This document shows positions 15,832-26,331 of a DNA stretch of 64,000 nt, one piece after another. Every line of letters begins with the position of its first letter. Positions within the stretch are counted from its first letter, which is position 1. The position numbers and the translations under genes are program-made. The stretch comes from Rhizomicrobium sp. GTDB lineage: Bacteria > Pseudomonadota > Alphaproteobacteria > Micropepsales > Micropepsaceae. Below the pieces are notes generated by a model. That model saw nothing but the letters and a program-made list of their open reading frames with translations, was not told the DNA's origin and searched no databases. The stretch covers positions 744,001 through 808,000 of the forward strand of contig JBBCHM010000001.1 in NCBI GenBank assembly GCA_037200045.1. Direction: 5' to 3'.

Positions 15832-18800
15832 TCACCATTCGGTCCTGAGGCCAAGCTCGACGGATTGGCTGGTCTGGCGTGACCGGACTTCGACGTGATA
15901 CTCGCCGAAAAGGTTCACGCTGTCGTTGATCTGTGCCGAGGTGTTAAGCGTGGCGATGCCGGCGTCAAGGCCCACGCGGCTGGACAGGGCGGTAAAGCCG
16001 GTGAGCGGCGAACCGGCCAGCGCGGCGTCGGAAAGCCCATCGATCCGCTTGATATCGTGGGCGTAAGCGAGCCGGAGGTTCACGACGAGCGTTGAGGGCG
16101 TGTCGCTCGCCAGTCCATCCAGATCGAAGTCGGCGCCGGCCGTGAAGCGCGGCGTGTCGAGGCTCTGCTTCTGTACGATGAGCGAGAGATCGCCGGCGCC
16201 CGTTTCCGTGAATCCCGACCGGCTGACATAGTCGTAGCGCGCTTCCACGAAGGGCGCCGCGAAGCCGAGGTCGTAGTGGAGGCTGCCGTCCGCGGCGAAG
16301 GCCCAGCCATTGGAGTTGCCGAGCGCGGTACGGGTGAGCGCACCGATCTCAATCAGCCGTTTGGAACGGTACTGATCGACGGCAACCGCGACTTCGCCGT
16401 TGAGCCGCCAGGCGCCATGCACCATGTCGCCGTAGCCGGTCAGACGTTCGGTCTGGACCGTGGCGGTCGCCGCATCCTTGGTGCGCACATCCGACTTCGC
16501 GTAGCCGACGGCGAGGCCGAAGGCTTTGTCGTCTTGCGCCACCAGATCGACGCCGGCCAGCACACCCCCGGCATCGGCGGAGTAGCCCGCCGCGTTGCCG
16601 TCGCCGGACGCATGCGACCAGGAGCCGAGACCGATCGCCCAGAACGGCGAAGCGCTGTCGAGGCTTGCCTCGCGCGGCGATGCGACGGTGTTGATCGCCG
16701 CGAAGGTCCCGGTGGGAAGACGATCGATAAACGCCACCATCTGGCCACCGGCGCCGCGGTGATCGCCGATCGCCGAGTCGAACAAGCGGTTCATGCCGAG
16801 CGCGACGTTCAGGACGTCGCCATGCACGCTGCCGGCAATTCGGTCCAGCGACGCACCGATGCTGCCGGCGGGCAGTCCGTACAGCGCCGTGAGGACCGTG
16901 TTGCGGTCGCCCGTCATGCGCTGGCCGGGCGCCAGGCGATAGGAGTCGAGTGCGCCGCCCACGCCCAGGCGGTTCGCGGTCTCCGCGACGCCGAGCGGCG
17001 CCAGATTTGCGTAGGAGACCGGCGTCACGACCAGGTCGATATCCGTGGTGGAATAGAGCGCGTCGAATTGCGTGCCTGCCGGCAGCCCAGCCATCGGCTC
17101 CGTAAGGCTGGAGAAGCTTCCGACGACGCCGGCATCGGTGTGCACGACGTTGAATTGCTCGCCGGCGACGGGCGTGAAGTTGTTGCTGGCCGGCGGCGTG
17201 ATGCCGCGCAGGTTGACCACGAGTTGCCCGCCGGCGGTGAAGCTGTGTCCCGCGCCCGTCAGGACGAAGCGGTCATAGTTGCCCATCGTGGGCCCGTCGA
17301 TGTCGACGCTCGTCACCGATCCGAAGCCAAGCGCCGCGGTATCGAGCACCAGTTGGCCGACGCCGGAGCCGCCGGGCGACAGGACGCTTCCGGGCGCCGC
17401 GACAAGCGCCGCGACGAAACCCGAGCCGGTCAGCGAACCGCCGCTGCCCAGGACGACCGTCGAATCGGGCAATGAACCGCTCAGCACCAGGGATCCATCC
17501 GTCACCGTCGTCGGCCCGGAATAGGTATTGGTGCCCGTCAGCGTTTCGGTGCCGCCGGTGATCGCGACGCCGCCGGTGCCGCTGATCGAACCGGCGAAGG
17601 TGTCCGTCGCGTCCGTCAGTGTCAGCGTCTGCGTGCCCAGCGCGACCTGCCCCGATCCGGACAATGTCGGGATCGACGCGCCGCCGTTCGACTGGGATAT
17701 GTCCAGCACGCCGTTGTCGACGACGCCGCTCGACGCCGCGATCGAGCCGTCGCCGACGATTGCCAGCGTGCCGCCGCCGATGGTGGTGGTGCCGGTATAG
17801 GTGTTGGCGCCGGACAGCAAGACGGTGCCCCCGCCCGCCGTCGTCAGGCCGGAGCCGGGCACGGATTCGGAGATCACGCCGGAGAGCAGCCCCGTCCCGC
17901 CGGCCTGGTCGACCTGCAAGTTGTCTTGCAGGTCGATATCATTGGCAATCTCGACGCCGTCCGCCAGGCCGATTTCCGGATCGTATATGTGAATCTTTCC
18001 GTTTCCGAAGGCGCCGGTCGCCATCGCATAGATGCCGCCGCCATAGACATTGATGTCGGAATACAGCGTCGCGCGGTTGTCCCGCCCGAAAACGAGTTCC
18101 CCCGTGCCGCCGGCGCCGTTGACGCTGATCGCGTTGTTGAAAGAGGGGTTGGCGGAACCGCCGGTTAAGACGCCGTTCAGCGTATAGGTCGCGCCTGCGG
18201 CGACGTCGAAACCGCCGGTAAATCCGCTGCCTGACAAGATGGCTATGCTGCGATTGCTGGTCGTCGTGGCGGTGGCCTGCAGATAGCCGGAGCTGTAGTC
18301 GAAATATAACGGGCCGGTACCGAGCGCGCGGTCGTCGGCGACGGTAAGCACGCCGCCTTGAATGTCCCATCGGGCGTTCAGTGCGCTTGGGCCGCCGGCG
18401 ACCGTTATGCGTCCGTCTCCTCCAACCTGAACGTCGTGAAACCCCGACAATTGCGATCCCGTCACGGTTACCCCGGCGTAAAGCACGAGCTCGGCGTTCG
18501 AGACGCTCATCGTGGGCGTGAACTGCACCTTTCCCGTGACCGTCGATCCCGGCATCAGATAAACGTTCGCCGTGTAGCCGTGGAGCGTAAGGTCGCCGGT
18601 GATCAAGCCGCTGTTCTGCACCTGGAGCGAGCCGGGGATCGCGCCATCGTCGATCGAGACCGAACCGTCGATCGTGCCCGTGTTCACCAGCACAAAATTG
18701 CCGCCGGTCGCCGAGACGGCCGTCCCGGACGTACCGACGATCATTCCGCCGTTCGTCAGCGACGTTTGCGGGGGAGAGCTGGTGCTTCCATTTGTTTGCG

Positions 18801-21800
18801 TCTTTATGCCGATGGTCCCCGAGATGCGGCCCGAATTTGCGATATTCGAATTTATGCTGGAGACGCTCAGGAGGCCGATGCCGCTTGACGACGAAGAATC
18901 TCCCGAAAGAACAATGGTATTGACGAAGCTCCCGGCCGCGCCCGTCCTTGCCTGCAAATCGTACGCCTCGATCGCGTCGGCGCCGGTCCCCGTGGCTGTG
19001 ACGGATTGGAGGGTCAGATTGTTCGCGACGGCATTCGGCGACGTGCCCGTGTTGCCGACATAGACGGCCGCCGTGCCGCTTGCCGAGTTGGAGATATTTT
19101 GAGCGACCAGCTTAACGCCGGCGTCCGATTGCGCGGATATGGCGCCGCCGCCGGTCGCCGTGGTCGTGCCTGCGTTGATCGTGACCGCACCGCCGGTCGC
19201 AATGGCATAGATCGCGGCGGATGTTCCGGAACTGGTGGCCGTCCCGCTGTTTACGGTGATGCTTCCCCCCGTCGACTGTGCGTTGATGGCCGAATTCCCG
19301 GTGCCAGTGGCCGTCGCGCTGGTCACCGAGATATTGCCTTCGGCCCTGGCCACGACACCGGAAGCGCCCGTCCCCGTGCCTTCTGCCGTGCTAGAGTCGA
19401 TCGTCACGCTGCCGCCGGAATTGTTGGCGTAGATCGCCGAGGCCGTCGCGCCCGTGGTCTCGGAGTCGCTGCTCGTGATGCTGATCGATCCGCCGCTGGT
19501 GGTCGCGTTGATGCCGTCCGCATAGACGCCGCCGACCGGTCCCACGCCACCATTGTCGACATTGACGATGCCGCTGACGATGGTCACGCCGCCGGCGCCG
19601 GCGGCAGCGTGGATGCCCTGGAGCGTCGCGTCGATGCGGGTCGTGTTGGTGACGGAAACGGCGGAGCCGGACGCGACGATTCCGCTGTTCTGGCTCGCGA
19701 GCGTCCCGCTGGCGATGGACACCGCACCGCTGGAATTTGCGTACAAGCCGATGCCGCCGGATGTGAGGGTGGTGCTGGAAAGCGTGACGGCGCCCGTGCC
19801 GTCCGACACGAAAATCCCGTAGCCGTTGGAAGCAGTGATCGTGCCGCTGGTGATCTTGATCGCGCCCGACCCGCCGAGCACCTCGATGCCGCTGCCGCCG
19901 GCGGTTGTGATCGTGCCCGACGTCACGGTCGCGCCGCCCGCGCCGACCGAAAGATCGATGCCGTCCGCCGCGATCGTGGCGGCCGGCGCGACGTCGGTCA
20001 TGAGCGGCAAGCCGGCCGGACCCGCGCCGCCCGGGAAGGCGAAGGACGCGCCTGATGTCGCGATTGTCGTCGAATTGATTGTCGCACCCACCGCCGTGGC
20101 GAATATGCCGACGGAACCGGCTCCCACCGTCGTTATGCTCCCGCTTGTCAGCGTCACGGTCCCGGAATCCGCCTGGGCATAGACGCCAGCGGCATAGAGG
20201 CCCGCGGTCGAAAGCGTCGCACCGTCGATTGTGACGTTTCCGCTCTGGCTCAGCGCCGCAATCGCATTGGCGACGACGTTCTGACCGGCCTGCGCGCCCC
20301 TACCGAACTGCGAATCGCCGCTCGTGGTCGCAAAGCCGCTGGTGATCGAGACGTCGCCGCCGCCGAACCCGATGATGCCCGGCGCGCTGGCGCCGCTCGC
20401 GATGACGCTTTGGCTCGATACCGTCACCTTGCCAAAGCTTTCCACCACGATGCCGACATCGCCGGTGCTGGTCGCCGATGCGCTGGTGACGGAGGCGTCG
20501 CCGACGGCGAGCACCGCGATGTCGATCGCGCCGGATGTCGTTCCGGAGGTCAGCGTCACGGGGCCGCCGGTGTTGTTAATGCCGATGGCGTGCTCGAGAT
20601 TGCCGGAAGCGACCTCCGCATCGGTGCTGGTGACCGTGACCGGACCGCCGCTGCTGCTGATGTTGATGCCGTAGGATCCCGCGCCCGTTGTCTTCACCGT
20701 GTCGCTGGTCAACGTGACCGCGGACTGATCGGAGGCGATGTAGATGCCATCGGCGCCCTGGCCGCTGGTCGAGATGCTGGCGCTCGTGATCGTGATCGGC
20801 TTGCTGTCGGGGTGGTCGTTGGCATCGGGGATCGAGGTGATCTGCGTGCCGGTCTCGACCCGGATGCCATAGGCCTCGTCGCCGGTCGTGATGATCGAGC
20901 CCTGGTTCTTGATGGAGACGCTGTTCGTCGGGTCCATCACCCAGATTCCGGTGGCGAAGCGCGGATCCGTCTGGGTGCCGCCGGCCACCCTGGGATCGTT
21001 CACGAAGCGCGGACCGCCATTGGTCCGGATCGTTCCGGTCGAAGTGATGTCAACCGCCGACGGACCGATGGCCGAGATGCCGTACTGGCCAGGACCGATG
21101 GCGGTGATGGAACCGCTGACGATCGTCGTCTTCCCGTTAACGGTCGCTGACTGCGTACTGATTCCACCGACGCCGTTGCTTCCCGACGCGCTGATGCTGC
21201 CGCTGGTGACGCTGATATCGCCCTGGCCGGAGAGCGCGTCCGCCTGGATGCCGACGCCGGTGAACATGCCATTGTCGATCACGTTGATCGTGTCGCTGTT
21301 GACGGTCACGCCGCCGGCATCGCCGAAGGCGACGATGCCGCGCAACGTGGCGTCGATCTGCCCGGCGGTGACCGAGACGCTGGCGCCCTCGGCATTGATG
21401 CCGACGGCGGAGAGGCCCGTCTGCTGGACGTGAGTCGTCTGGATCGTCACCGCACCCGAATTGGAATAGCCGCCGATGCCGACCGCGCCGCCGGACATGG
21501 TGGTCGTCGCCTGGCCGATCGTGAGCGCGACCGGCCCGGTGCTCGAATAGCCCAGGACTCCATAATAGATGCCGGGCCGGAAATTCGGACCGGAGAACGA
21601 AAAGTTCGCGTTCACGCCGCTGCCTGTCGTGCTGGCGTTGAGCGCATTCAGCGCCAGTGGGCCTGTTCCCTCCAGGTCGATCGCCCCGGAGCCGCCCGCA
21701 TTCGTGACAGTCGTTCCCGAAGCGACATTCACCGTGAGGCCCGACGTCCCCTTATAGGTGATCCCGCTGGGGTAGGTCGGCGCGGAGCAGGCGACGGTCC

Positions 21801-21951
21801 CGGCTGGCGCCGCCGGGCCGCATTCATTTGCGGCGAAAGCGAAATCCGGTTCGAGCGTCAGAAAGAAGCCGCACGCTCCGGCGGCCGCCGCAAAGCGCCA
21901 GCATCTTCCGCGTCTCACATGAATGCGACGCGTCGAGAATTCCATGGTCAT
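15832..21951 (-). CDS. Giant type V autotransporter (AIDA/pertactin-like)
   Basis: The product has 2,039 residues from ATG at 21951, which gives MTMEFSTRRIHVRRGRC and a hydrophobic signal ending at FAFAANE; a GGGGGAC site precedes it. The frame is open to 22203, but that stretch is Arg-rich and unlikely to be translated. The passenger is a very long Ser/Thr/Gly/Val beta-helix of short imperfect repeats (units such as VTITSGTIT and SGAVTINAGT), then two autotransporter-associated strand repeats (VLLSGANTYTGTTTIGGGTL and ETLTGTNTYSGPTTVTDGSL). The last 280 residues are the 12-strand beta-domain ending in VELGLRTEW. The passenger is displayed on or released from the surface, probably for adhesion. 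The adjacent LuxR-type gene is the likely regulator. Confidence 0.9.
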   Translation of the reverse strand: MTMEFSTRRIHVRRGRCWRFAAAAGACGFFLTLEPDFAFAANECGPAAPAGTVACSAPTYPSGITYKGTSGLTVNVASGTTVTNAGGSGAIDLEGTGPLALNALNASTTGSGVNANFSFSGPNFRPGIYYGVLGYSSTGPVALTIGQATTTMSGGAVGIGGYSNSGAVTIQTTHVQQTGLSAVGINAEGASVSVTAGQIDATLRGIVAFGDAGGVTVNSDTINVIDNGMFTGVGIQADALSGQGDISVTSGSISASGSNGVGGISTQSATVNGKTTIVSGSITAIGPGQYGISAIGPSAVDITSTGTIRTNGGPRFVNDPRVAGGTQTDPRFATGIWVMDPTNSVSIKNQGSIITTGDEAYGIRVETGTQITSIPDANDHPDSKPITITSASISTSGQGADGIYIASDQSAVTLTSDTVKTTGAGSYGINISSSGGPVTVTSTDAEVASGNLEHAIGINNTGGPVTLTSGTTSGAIDIAVLAVGDASVTSASATSTGDVGIVVESFGKVTVSSQSVIASGASAPGIIGFGGGDVSITSGFATTSGDSQFGRGAQAGQNVVANAIAALSQSGNVTIDGATLSTAGLYAAGVYAQADSGTVTLTSGSITTVGAGSVGIFATAVGATINSTTIATSGASFAFPGGAGPAGLPLMTDVAPAATIAADGIDLSVGAGGATVTSGTITTAGGSGIEVLGGSGAIKITSGTITASNGYGIFVSDGTGAVTLSSTTLTSGGIGLYANSSGAVSIASGTLASQNSGIVASGSAVSVTNTTRIDATLQGIHAAAGAGGVTIVSGIVNVDNGGVGPVGGVYADGINATTSGGSISITSSDSETTGATASAIYANNSGGSVTIDSSTAEGTGTGASGVVARAEGNISVTSATATGTGNSAINAQSTGGSITVNSGTATSSGTSAAIYAIATGGAVTINAGTTTATGGGAISAQSDAGVKLVAQNISNSASGTAAVYVGNTGTSPNAVANNLTLQSVTATGTGADAIEAYDLQARTGAAGSFVNTIVLSGDSSSSSGIGLLSVSSINSNIANSGRISGTIGIKTQTNGSTSSPPQTSLTNGGMIVGTSGTAVSATGGNFVLVNTGTIDGSVSIDDGAIPGSLQVQNSGLITGDLTLHGYTANVYLMPGSTVTGKVQFTPTMSVSNAELVLYAGVTVTGSQLSGFHDVQVGGDGRITVAGGPSALNARWDIQGGVLTVADDRALGTGPLYFDYSSGYLQATATTTSNRSIAILSGSGFTGGFDVAAGATYTLNGVLTGGSANPSFNNAISVNGAGGTGELVFGRDNRATLYSDINVYGGGIYAMATGAFGNGKIHIYDPEIGLADGVEIANDIDLQDNLQVDQAGGTGLLSGVISESVPGSGLTTAGGGTVLLSGANTYTGTTTIGGGTLAIVGDGSIAASSGVVDNGVLDISQSNGGASIPTLSGSGQVALGTQTLTLTDATDTFAGSISGTGGVAITGGTETLTGTNTYSGPTTVTDGSLVLSGSLPDSTVVLGSGGSLTGSGFVAALVAAPGSVLSPGGSGVGQLVLDTAALGFGSVTSVDIDGPTMGNYDRFVLTGAGHSFTAGGQLVVNLRGITPPASNNFTPVAGEQFNVVHTDAGVVGSFSSLTEPMAGLPAGTQFDALYSTTDIDLVVTPVSYANLAPLGVAETANRLGVGGALDSYRLAPGQRMTGDRNTVLTALYGLPAGSIGASLDRIAGSVHGDVLNVALGMNRLFDSAIGDHRGAGGQMVAFIDRLPTGTFAAINTVASPREASLDSASPFWAIGLGSWSHASGDGNAAGYSADAGGVLAGVDLVAQDDKAFGLAVGYAKSDVRTKDAATATVQTERLTGYGDMVHGAWRLNGEVAVAVDQYRSKRLIEIGALTRTALGNSNGWAFAADGSLHYDLGFAAPFVEARYDYVSRSGFTETGAGDLSLIVQKQSLDTPRFTAGADFDLDGLASDTPSTLVVNLRLAYAHDIKRIDGLSDAALAGSPLTGFTALSSRVGLDAGIATLNTSAQINDSVNLFGEYHVEVRSRQTSQSVELGLRTEW

Positions 21952-22085
21952 CGTGTGCTGTCCCCCGCGGCACCGGCCGAACACCAAACGGCACCGTGTC
22001 CGAATATTGGCGGAATGTTTGCCGGAACGCGCTACCCGATCGAGTAGTCTTGAGATATCGTACAACGTTGCCTTGGGGGGCTTCG

Positions 22086-23210
22086 ATGCAAGATCAAGAT
22101 CTGCTTGACACGGTCGGCGCGTTCTACGCCGCCGCCGCCGATCCCGGTGGATGGGCACACGCCGTCGAAAAGCTGCGCGTCTTGTGCAACGCCGATTCGG
22201 CAAATTTCGGTATATTCGATCCCTCGATCCCGACGCCGGTGATCTCGGCCAATTGCGGCGCGTGGACGAATGACGTCATGGATCGCTATGTGCGCGATTT
22301 CATCGGGCTCGATCCCGCGCCGGTCGAGTTTTCGCGGCACGCCGCCTGTAACGTGATCAGCACAAACCAGCTGTTCTCGAGCGACTATCTGAGAACCAGC
22401 GCCGTCTATAACGAGTTCCTGCGGCCCTTGGGGCTGACCGATTGCATGGGCGGAAGGCTGGTCGATATCTCCAACGGCATCAGCCTTGTGAGCATCCACC
22501 GCGATCGCGAGCGCCACCCCTTCTCGGATCGCGAAACGGCCATTCTGGAAAATGCGCTGCCGCATATGGCGCGCGCCTTTCAGCTGCGCCGGTTGCTGCA
22601 ACGGCAAAGCATGCAGGCCACGGCTTTGGCCGGCGCGATCGACCGGTTGGCGGTCGGATTGATCGTTCTGGATTCGGAAGGCGTCGTCCTTCACGTCAAC
22701 ACGGTGGCGCGCGACATTGCTGCGCGGGCCGACGGCTTGCGGCTGTCGCGCGAAGGTCATCTTCGCGCGCTGAACAGCGCCGCCGATGCGAGGCTTGATG
22801 CCCTGCAGAAAGACGTGCTGGCCGGCGGCGCGGGAGGGATCGCGCGCGCTCCCGGTCGAAACGCCGCGCGCCGCTATGCGGTTCTCGTCTCTCCACTGCC
22901 GATCGGCTTTGGATTGACTGGCGGCGGCGAAAGACGGGGCGTAATACTGACGATCGCCGATCCCGCAAGGCAAACACAATCGTCTGAAAAGGTCCTGTCG
23001 GACGTATTTGGATTGACGGCTCGCGGTGCTCAGTTGGTGGTGGCACTGGTGAATGGAGCCGAACTGCGTGACTATGCCGAACAAGCCGGCATAACGCTGC
23101 ATACCGCCCGATTCCATCTCAAGTCGGTATTCGCGAAGATGGACGTCCGCAGCCAGACGCAGTGCGTTCGCCTCGCGGTCCGCACGCTGGCAGAACTTCA
23201 GTTGCGGTAG
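22086..23210 (+). CDS. LuxR-family (HTH) transcriptional regulator
   Basis: The product has 374 residues from ATG at 22086, preceded by GGGGGG. The C-terminal 65 residues form a LuxR/GerE helix-turn-helix (FGLTARGAQLVVALVNG, then YAEQAGITLHTARFHLKSVFAKM). The middle part (about 190-290) resembles a PAS-like sensor (LIVLDSEGVVLHVNTVARDI), and the N-terminal 180 residues match the amino-terminal domain commonly seen in such alphaproteobacterial regulators. No phospho-receiver is present. It is divergent from the autotransporter gene (134 bases between starts) and directly precedes a secreted unknown, so both are candidate targets. Confidence 0.85.
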   Translation: MQDQDLLDTVGAFYAAAADPGGWAHAVEKLRVLCNADSANFGIFDPSIPTPVISANCGAWTNDVMDRYVRDFIGLDPAPVEFSRHAACNVISTNQLFSSDYLRTSAVYNEFLRPLGLTDCMGGRLVDISNGISLVSIHRDRERHPFSDRETAILENALPHMARAFQLRRLLQRQSMQATALAGAIDRLAVGLIVLDSEGVVLHVNTVARDIAARADGLRLSREGHLRALNSAADARLDALQKDVLAGGAGGIARAPGRNAARRYAVLVSPLPIGFGLTGGGERRGVILTIADPARQTQSSEKVLSDVFGLTARGAQLVVALVNGAELRDYAEQAGITLHTARFHLKSVFAKMDVRSQTQCVRLAVRTLAELQLR

Positions 23211-23217
23211 AGCGATC

Positions 23218-24060
23218 GTGAAGAGATTTTGGACTGCAACGGCAGCCGCGCTGATTGTCAGCGCTCTGGGAGTACAGCCCGGGATCGCGGCGAGTGCCTG
23301 GGACGGTCTGTGGGTGCTCGATGATGGCGCCAGTCATTATGCCGACCACAGCTTCACGCTGGCTCAGGGGGCCGACGGGACCTGGCGCTACGACGATGGC
23401 AGTTCTAACTATAATTTCCGCACCGATGGCCGGCCTTGGCCGGAGCCGCGTGCTCCGGGCTTCAGTGTGGTCGCGAGCGTGGCGGGCAACCTGCTCGACA
23501 TCGTCGAGCGTGGATATGGCCGGGACATGGAACGCTGGCATCGCATTCTGTCGCCCGACGGCAATCGCCTCACCGGCAGCGACACGTATGTGTATCCGGA
23601 CGGTCGAGAAACGACATCGTCCATATTCGCGTTGCGCGTGGGATCCGGCAACGGTTTCGATGGCAAATGGAATCAGCCTGCGGACGTGCCTTCCGACACG
23701 CAACCATTGAGACCGTCCTCGCCCGTCAAAGCCGTGGCCACGACGTCACGGCCGCATTTTGTGATCTCGACCGCTGACGACGGAACGATGACGTGGTTTC
23801 TACCGGCCACCGGCGAGCTTATTCGAGGGCGCGTGGATGGACGCTCCCGACCCCTTCTCGGTCCGCAGCAGCCGTTGCGGCGAACTTTTGCGTGGCGGCG
23901 GCTCGGTCCACGCAAGCTCCTGTTCACCTGCCGCGATAGCGACCAGGTCATCGAGACGGCAATCGAGGAACTTTCGCCGGACGGTCGCTCCTTCACAGAC
24001 ACCTTGTGGAATGCGGGGCACGACAACGAGAAAGATGTGCGCGTGCTCGTGAAACAGTAA
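23218..24060 (+). CDS. Secreted protein of unknown function
   Basis: The product has 280 residues from a GTG seven bases after the LuxR-type gene, so the two are probably co-transcribed. Residues 1-25 are a Sec signal (MKRFWTATAAALIVSALGVQPGIAA). The mature part has two similar halves, each with a W- and D/G-rich pattern (SAWDGLWVLDDGASHY; GFDGKWNQPADVP) and phrases such as ERWHRILSPDGNRLTGSDTYVYPDGRE that suggest a small beta-barrel (lipocalin-like) repeat. I do not recognise the family. Periplasmic or extracellular location is the only safe statement. Confidence 0.7.
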   Translation: MKRFWTATAAALIVSALGVQPGIAASAWDGLWVLDDGASHYADHSFTLAQGADGTWRYDDGSSNYNFRTDGRPWPEPRAPGFSVVASVAGNLLDIVERGYGRDMERWHRILSPDGNRLTGSDTYVYPDGRETTSSIFALRVGSGNGFDGKWNQPADVPSDTQPLRPSSPVKAVATTSRPHFVISTADDGTMTWFLPATGELIRGRVDGRSRPLLGPQQPLRRTFAWRRLGPRKLLFTCRDSDQVIETAIEELSPDGRSFTDTLWNAGHDNEKDVRVLVKQ

Positions 24061-24363
24061 CTGTTTCTTTGGCCTGTATTTGCGCCGTGGTTGACCGAAC
24101 CTCCACTGTTTGAGCCGCCGCTCCGGTTTAGCGACATGCCGGGCCAAGTGCCGGCGGCCGTCCGCTAGATTTCCGAATGATCGCTTGCCATGTCGCCGGC
24201 TCCCGCTCTGGTGACACGGATGCCCGATCCGCAAACCCGGAATGGGTGCGTCGGCCAAGTGACGCGCGCAGGATCATGCGATCAAAGCCGGCGTAAGCTG
24301 GACCTTCTGATCGAGATACGCTCTTCGGGAACGAGGGCATATCGGGTGCACGTACCGCTCTAA
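24061..24363. other. Intergenic stretch without recognised feature
   Basis: Convergent space of 303 bases between the secreted unknown and the acyltransferase gene. I see no convincing ORF, terminator with a T-run, or repeat. Confidence 0.5.
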
Positions 24364-26328
24364 TCAAAAAGCGGCTGGCCCGTGCAAGACGCGGGCAAGG
24401 TCGGGCTCCAAGGCGACGGCGGATACGAAACGAGCTCCGGCAAGCGTCAGATGCGTGGAATCGCCCTGAAAGGGAATATTGCCGTCGGCCAGAAACGGAC
24501 ACGGCTTCGCCTTGCAAATTCGATCGATCAAGGAAATGTAGGCCACGCCGGGAACCGCGCCAAACGCGGCCTTCATTGCGCGGTCCAGGACATCGGAACC
24601 CGGATCCAGGAAGTTGGAAGGCCGCAACTTGGGCTCGTCGCCGGACTCGGCGTAACGCGCGAGAATGATGGGGAGCGCCGCCGAGTATCGAAATGTCGGC
24701 CCGATCAGAAATACGGGAATATGCTCTTTGCGCAGGAAATCGATGGTCGCACGCAGCTCCGAAAGCAGCGTCGCGGTATCGCGGTTGTTCGCCGAGTAGC
24801 GATACCAATCGGCGGAAAGCATTACGCCGTCGATTTTGTGCGTCGATATCCATGCGTAAATCTTGGCGTTGAATTCGTGGCATCCGTCAAAAACGGGGAA
24901 GCTGTTGCGGACAAAGGGCGGGCAAACACCGCGCGTAGCCTGAAGAAGGTGGCCGTTCTGCTTTGCGATCATCTCGTCGACGGCGAGGCCGAACTGGGCG
25001 GCGAGGCTATCGCCGAACAGAAGGATGTTCTTTTTGCCTCCAACGGTTTTCAGGCAAAGGTCGGCTCGAAACTCGTGCGCCCGCGCCACACTGAAACATG
25101 TCCCGATCCTGAAGGCCTTCCGATTTTCCGGACTCCAGAAATAGTCTTCGTATTGGGCGTAGGCGTTGGCGGCGGGTGAAAATCGTTGCGGCAGTCCGTC
25201 CGCAAAATACGCCAGCGACCCCAGCGCCACAAAAACCGCGCTCGTCGCCCCAGCCAGCGCGAACAGTGGCCTGCGTCCGATCACACCGCCTCTCTTGCGA
25301 AAGGGTTGCTCGATCAGAAATGTCGATGCCGTCGCAAGCATCACGGCGGCAACGAGCAATCCTTCATGCAGTTCGGGCGACACTTTGCCCAACCGCCAGA
25401 CGGATGTCAGGACTCCAAGCGGCCAATGCCAAAGATAGAGGGCATAGGATATACGGCCGACGAACACGACAGGTGGTAACGACAAGACGCGGCTTGCCAT
25501 GCTTGGGCCGGATGCGCCCGCATAGATCACCGCGCAGGTCGCAAGACACGGCAACATCGCTGCATAGCCGGGGTACACCATTGTGCCTGAATAGAGGAAC
25601 ACGCTCGCGCCGATGCCGAACAACCCGACCATACCCAGCGTTTCTCGAGAAATCCCATTGAGGCGATTGCCGGATCGCACCTGCGCGAGAAGGCCACCGA
25701 GTAGCAGTTCCCAGGCGCGGGCGGGGCCGAGATAGAAAGCGGCAACCTGGTCTTGATGCGTCAGAAAGATTTCAATCAGGAACGAGAAAACGAGAAGGCT
25801 GAGAATCCCGGCCAGAACGGCGCGTGGGCCGCGGCGTGCGAGAAACAGCAAGATGGGCGGATAGAGAAGATAGTACTGCTCTTCAATGGCGAGCGACCAT
25901 GTGTGGAGCAACGGAACATAGTCCGCGTTGTTGAAATAGTCCGTGTGGCTCCAAAAAAAGAAGTTCGACACAAAGAGCGTAGCGGTTATCAGGCTCTGCG
26001 AAGTCTCCAGGAGATTGTGCGGAAGCATGACAAAGTAGCTGGCCACCGCGACGAACAGGAATACGGGTACGAGCGGTGGAACGATCCTGCGGACGCGCCG
26101 CTCGTAGAATTCGATGATCGAAAAACGCCCGTTCGCGAGATCGCGGCTCAGCGTCTGCGTGATGAGATATCCCGAAATGACAAAGAACACGTCCACGCCG
26201 ACATAACCGCCGGGGACCAGCCTCATGGTGTAGTGATAGAGCACCACGGCCACGACCGCGACGGCGCGAAGACCGTCTATGTCGGGCCGGTATTTGATGG
26301 AACTGTGCGCTGACGATGCCTCGGACAC
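24364..26328 (-). CDS. OafA/YrhL-type O-acyltransferase with SGNH domain
   Basis: The product has 654 residues from GTG at 26328. The N-terminal 350 residues are the acyltransferase-3 membrane domain with about ten hydrophobic helices; diagnostic text is YRPDIDGLRAVAVVAVVLYHY, GYVGVDVFFVISGYLIT, and HTWSLAIEEQYYLLYPP. After a linker the periplasmic SGNH domain follows, with the block I motif LLFGDSLAAQFG and the terminal DSTHLTLAGARFV. Such two-domain proteins acetylate (or otherwise acylate) surface polysaccharides or glycolipids. It starts three bases after the nucleotidyltransferase-like gene and is the last gene of the minus-strand PqqD/kinase operon. Confidence 0.9.
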   Translation of the reverse strand: MSEASSAHSSIKYRPDIDGLRAVAVVAVVLYHYTMRLVPGGYVGVDVFFVISGYLITQTLSRDLANGRFSIIEFYERRVRRIVPPLVPVFLFVAVASYFVMLPHNLLETSQSLITATLFVSNFFFWSHTDYFNNADYVPLLHTWSLAIEEQYYLLYPPILLFLARRGPRAVLAGILSLLVFSFLIEIFLTHQDQVAAFYLGPARAWELLLGGLLAQVRSGNRLNGISRETLGMVGLFGIGASVFLYSGTMVYPGYAAMLPCLATCAVIYAGASGPSMASRVLSLPPVVFVGRISYALYLWHWPLGVLTSVWRLGKVSPELHEGLLVAAVMLATASTFLIEQPFRKRGGVIGRRPLFALAGATSAVFVALGSLAYFADGLPQRFSPAANAYAQYEDYFWSPENRKAFRIGTCFSVARAHEFRADLCLKTVGGKKNILLFGDSLAAQFGLAVDEMIAKQNGHLLQATRGVCPPFVRNSFPVFDGCHEFNAKIYAWISTHKIDGVMLSADWYRYSANNRDTATLLSELRATIDFLRKEHIPVFLIGPTFRYSAALPIILARYAESGDEPKLRPSNFLDPGSDVLDRAMKAAFGAVPGVAYISLIDRICKAKPCPFLADGNIPFQGDSTHLTLAGARFVSAVALEPDLARVLHGPAAF

Positions 26329-26331
26329 TTT

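Noticed and set aside
21952..22203. N-terminal extension of the autotransporter by 84 residues
   Set aside because: The extra residues are Arg-rich, would bury the signal peptide, and overlap the LuxR-type gene start; ATG 21951 has a ribosome site.
24128..24883. 251-codon minus-strand frame near the acyltransferase end
   Set aside because: It overlaps the acyltransferase gene in another frame and has no recognisable features.
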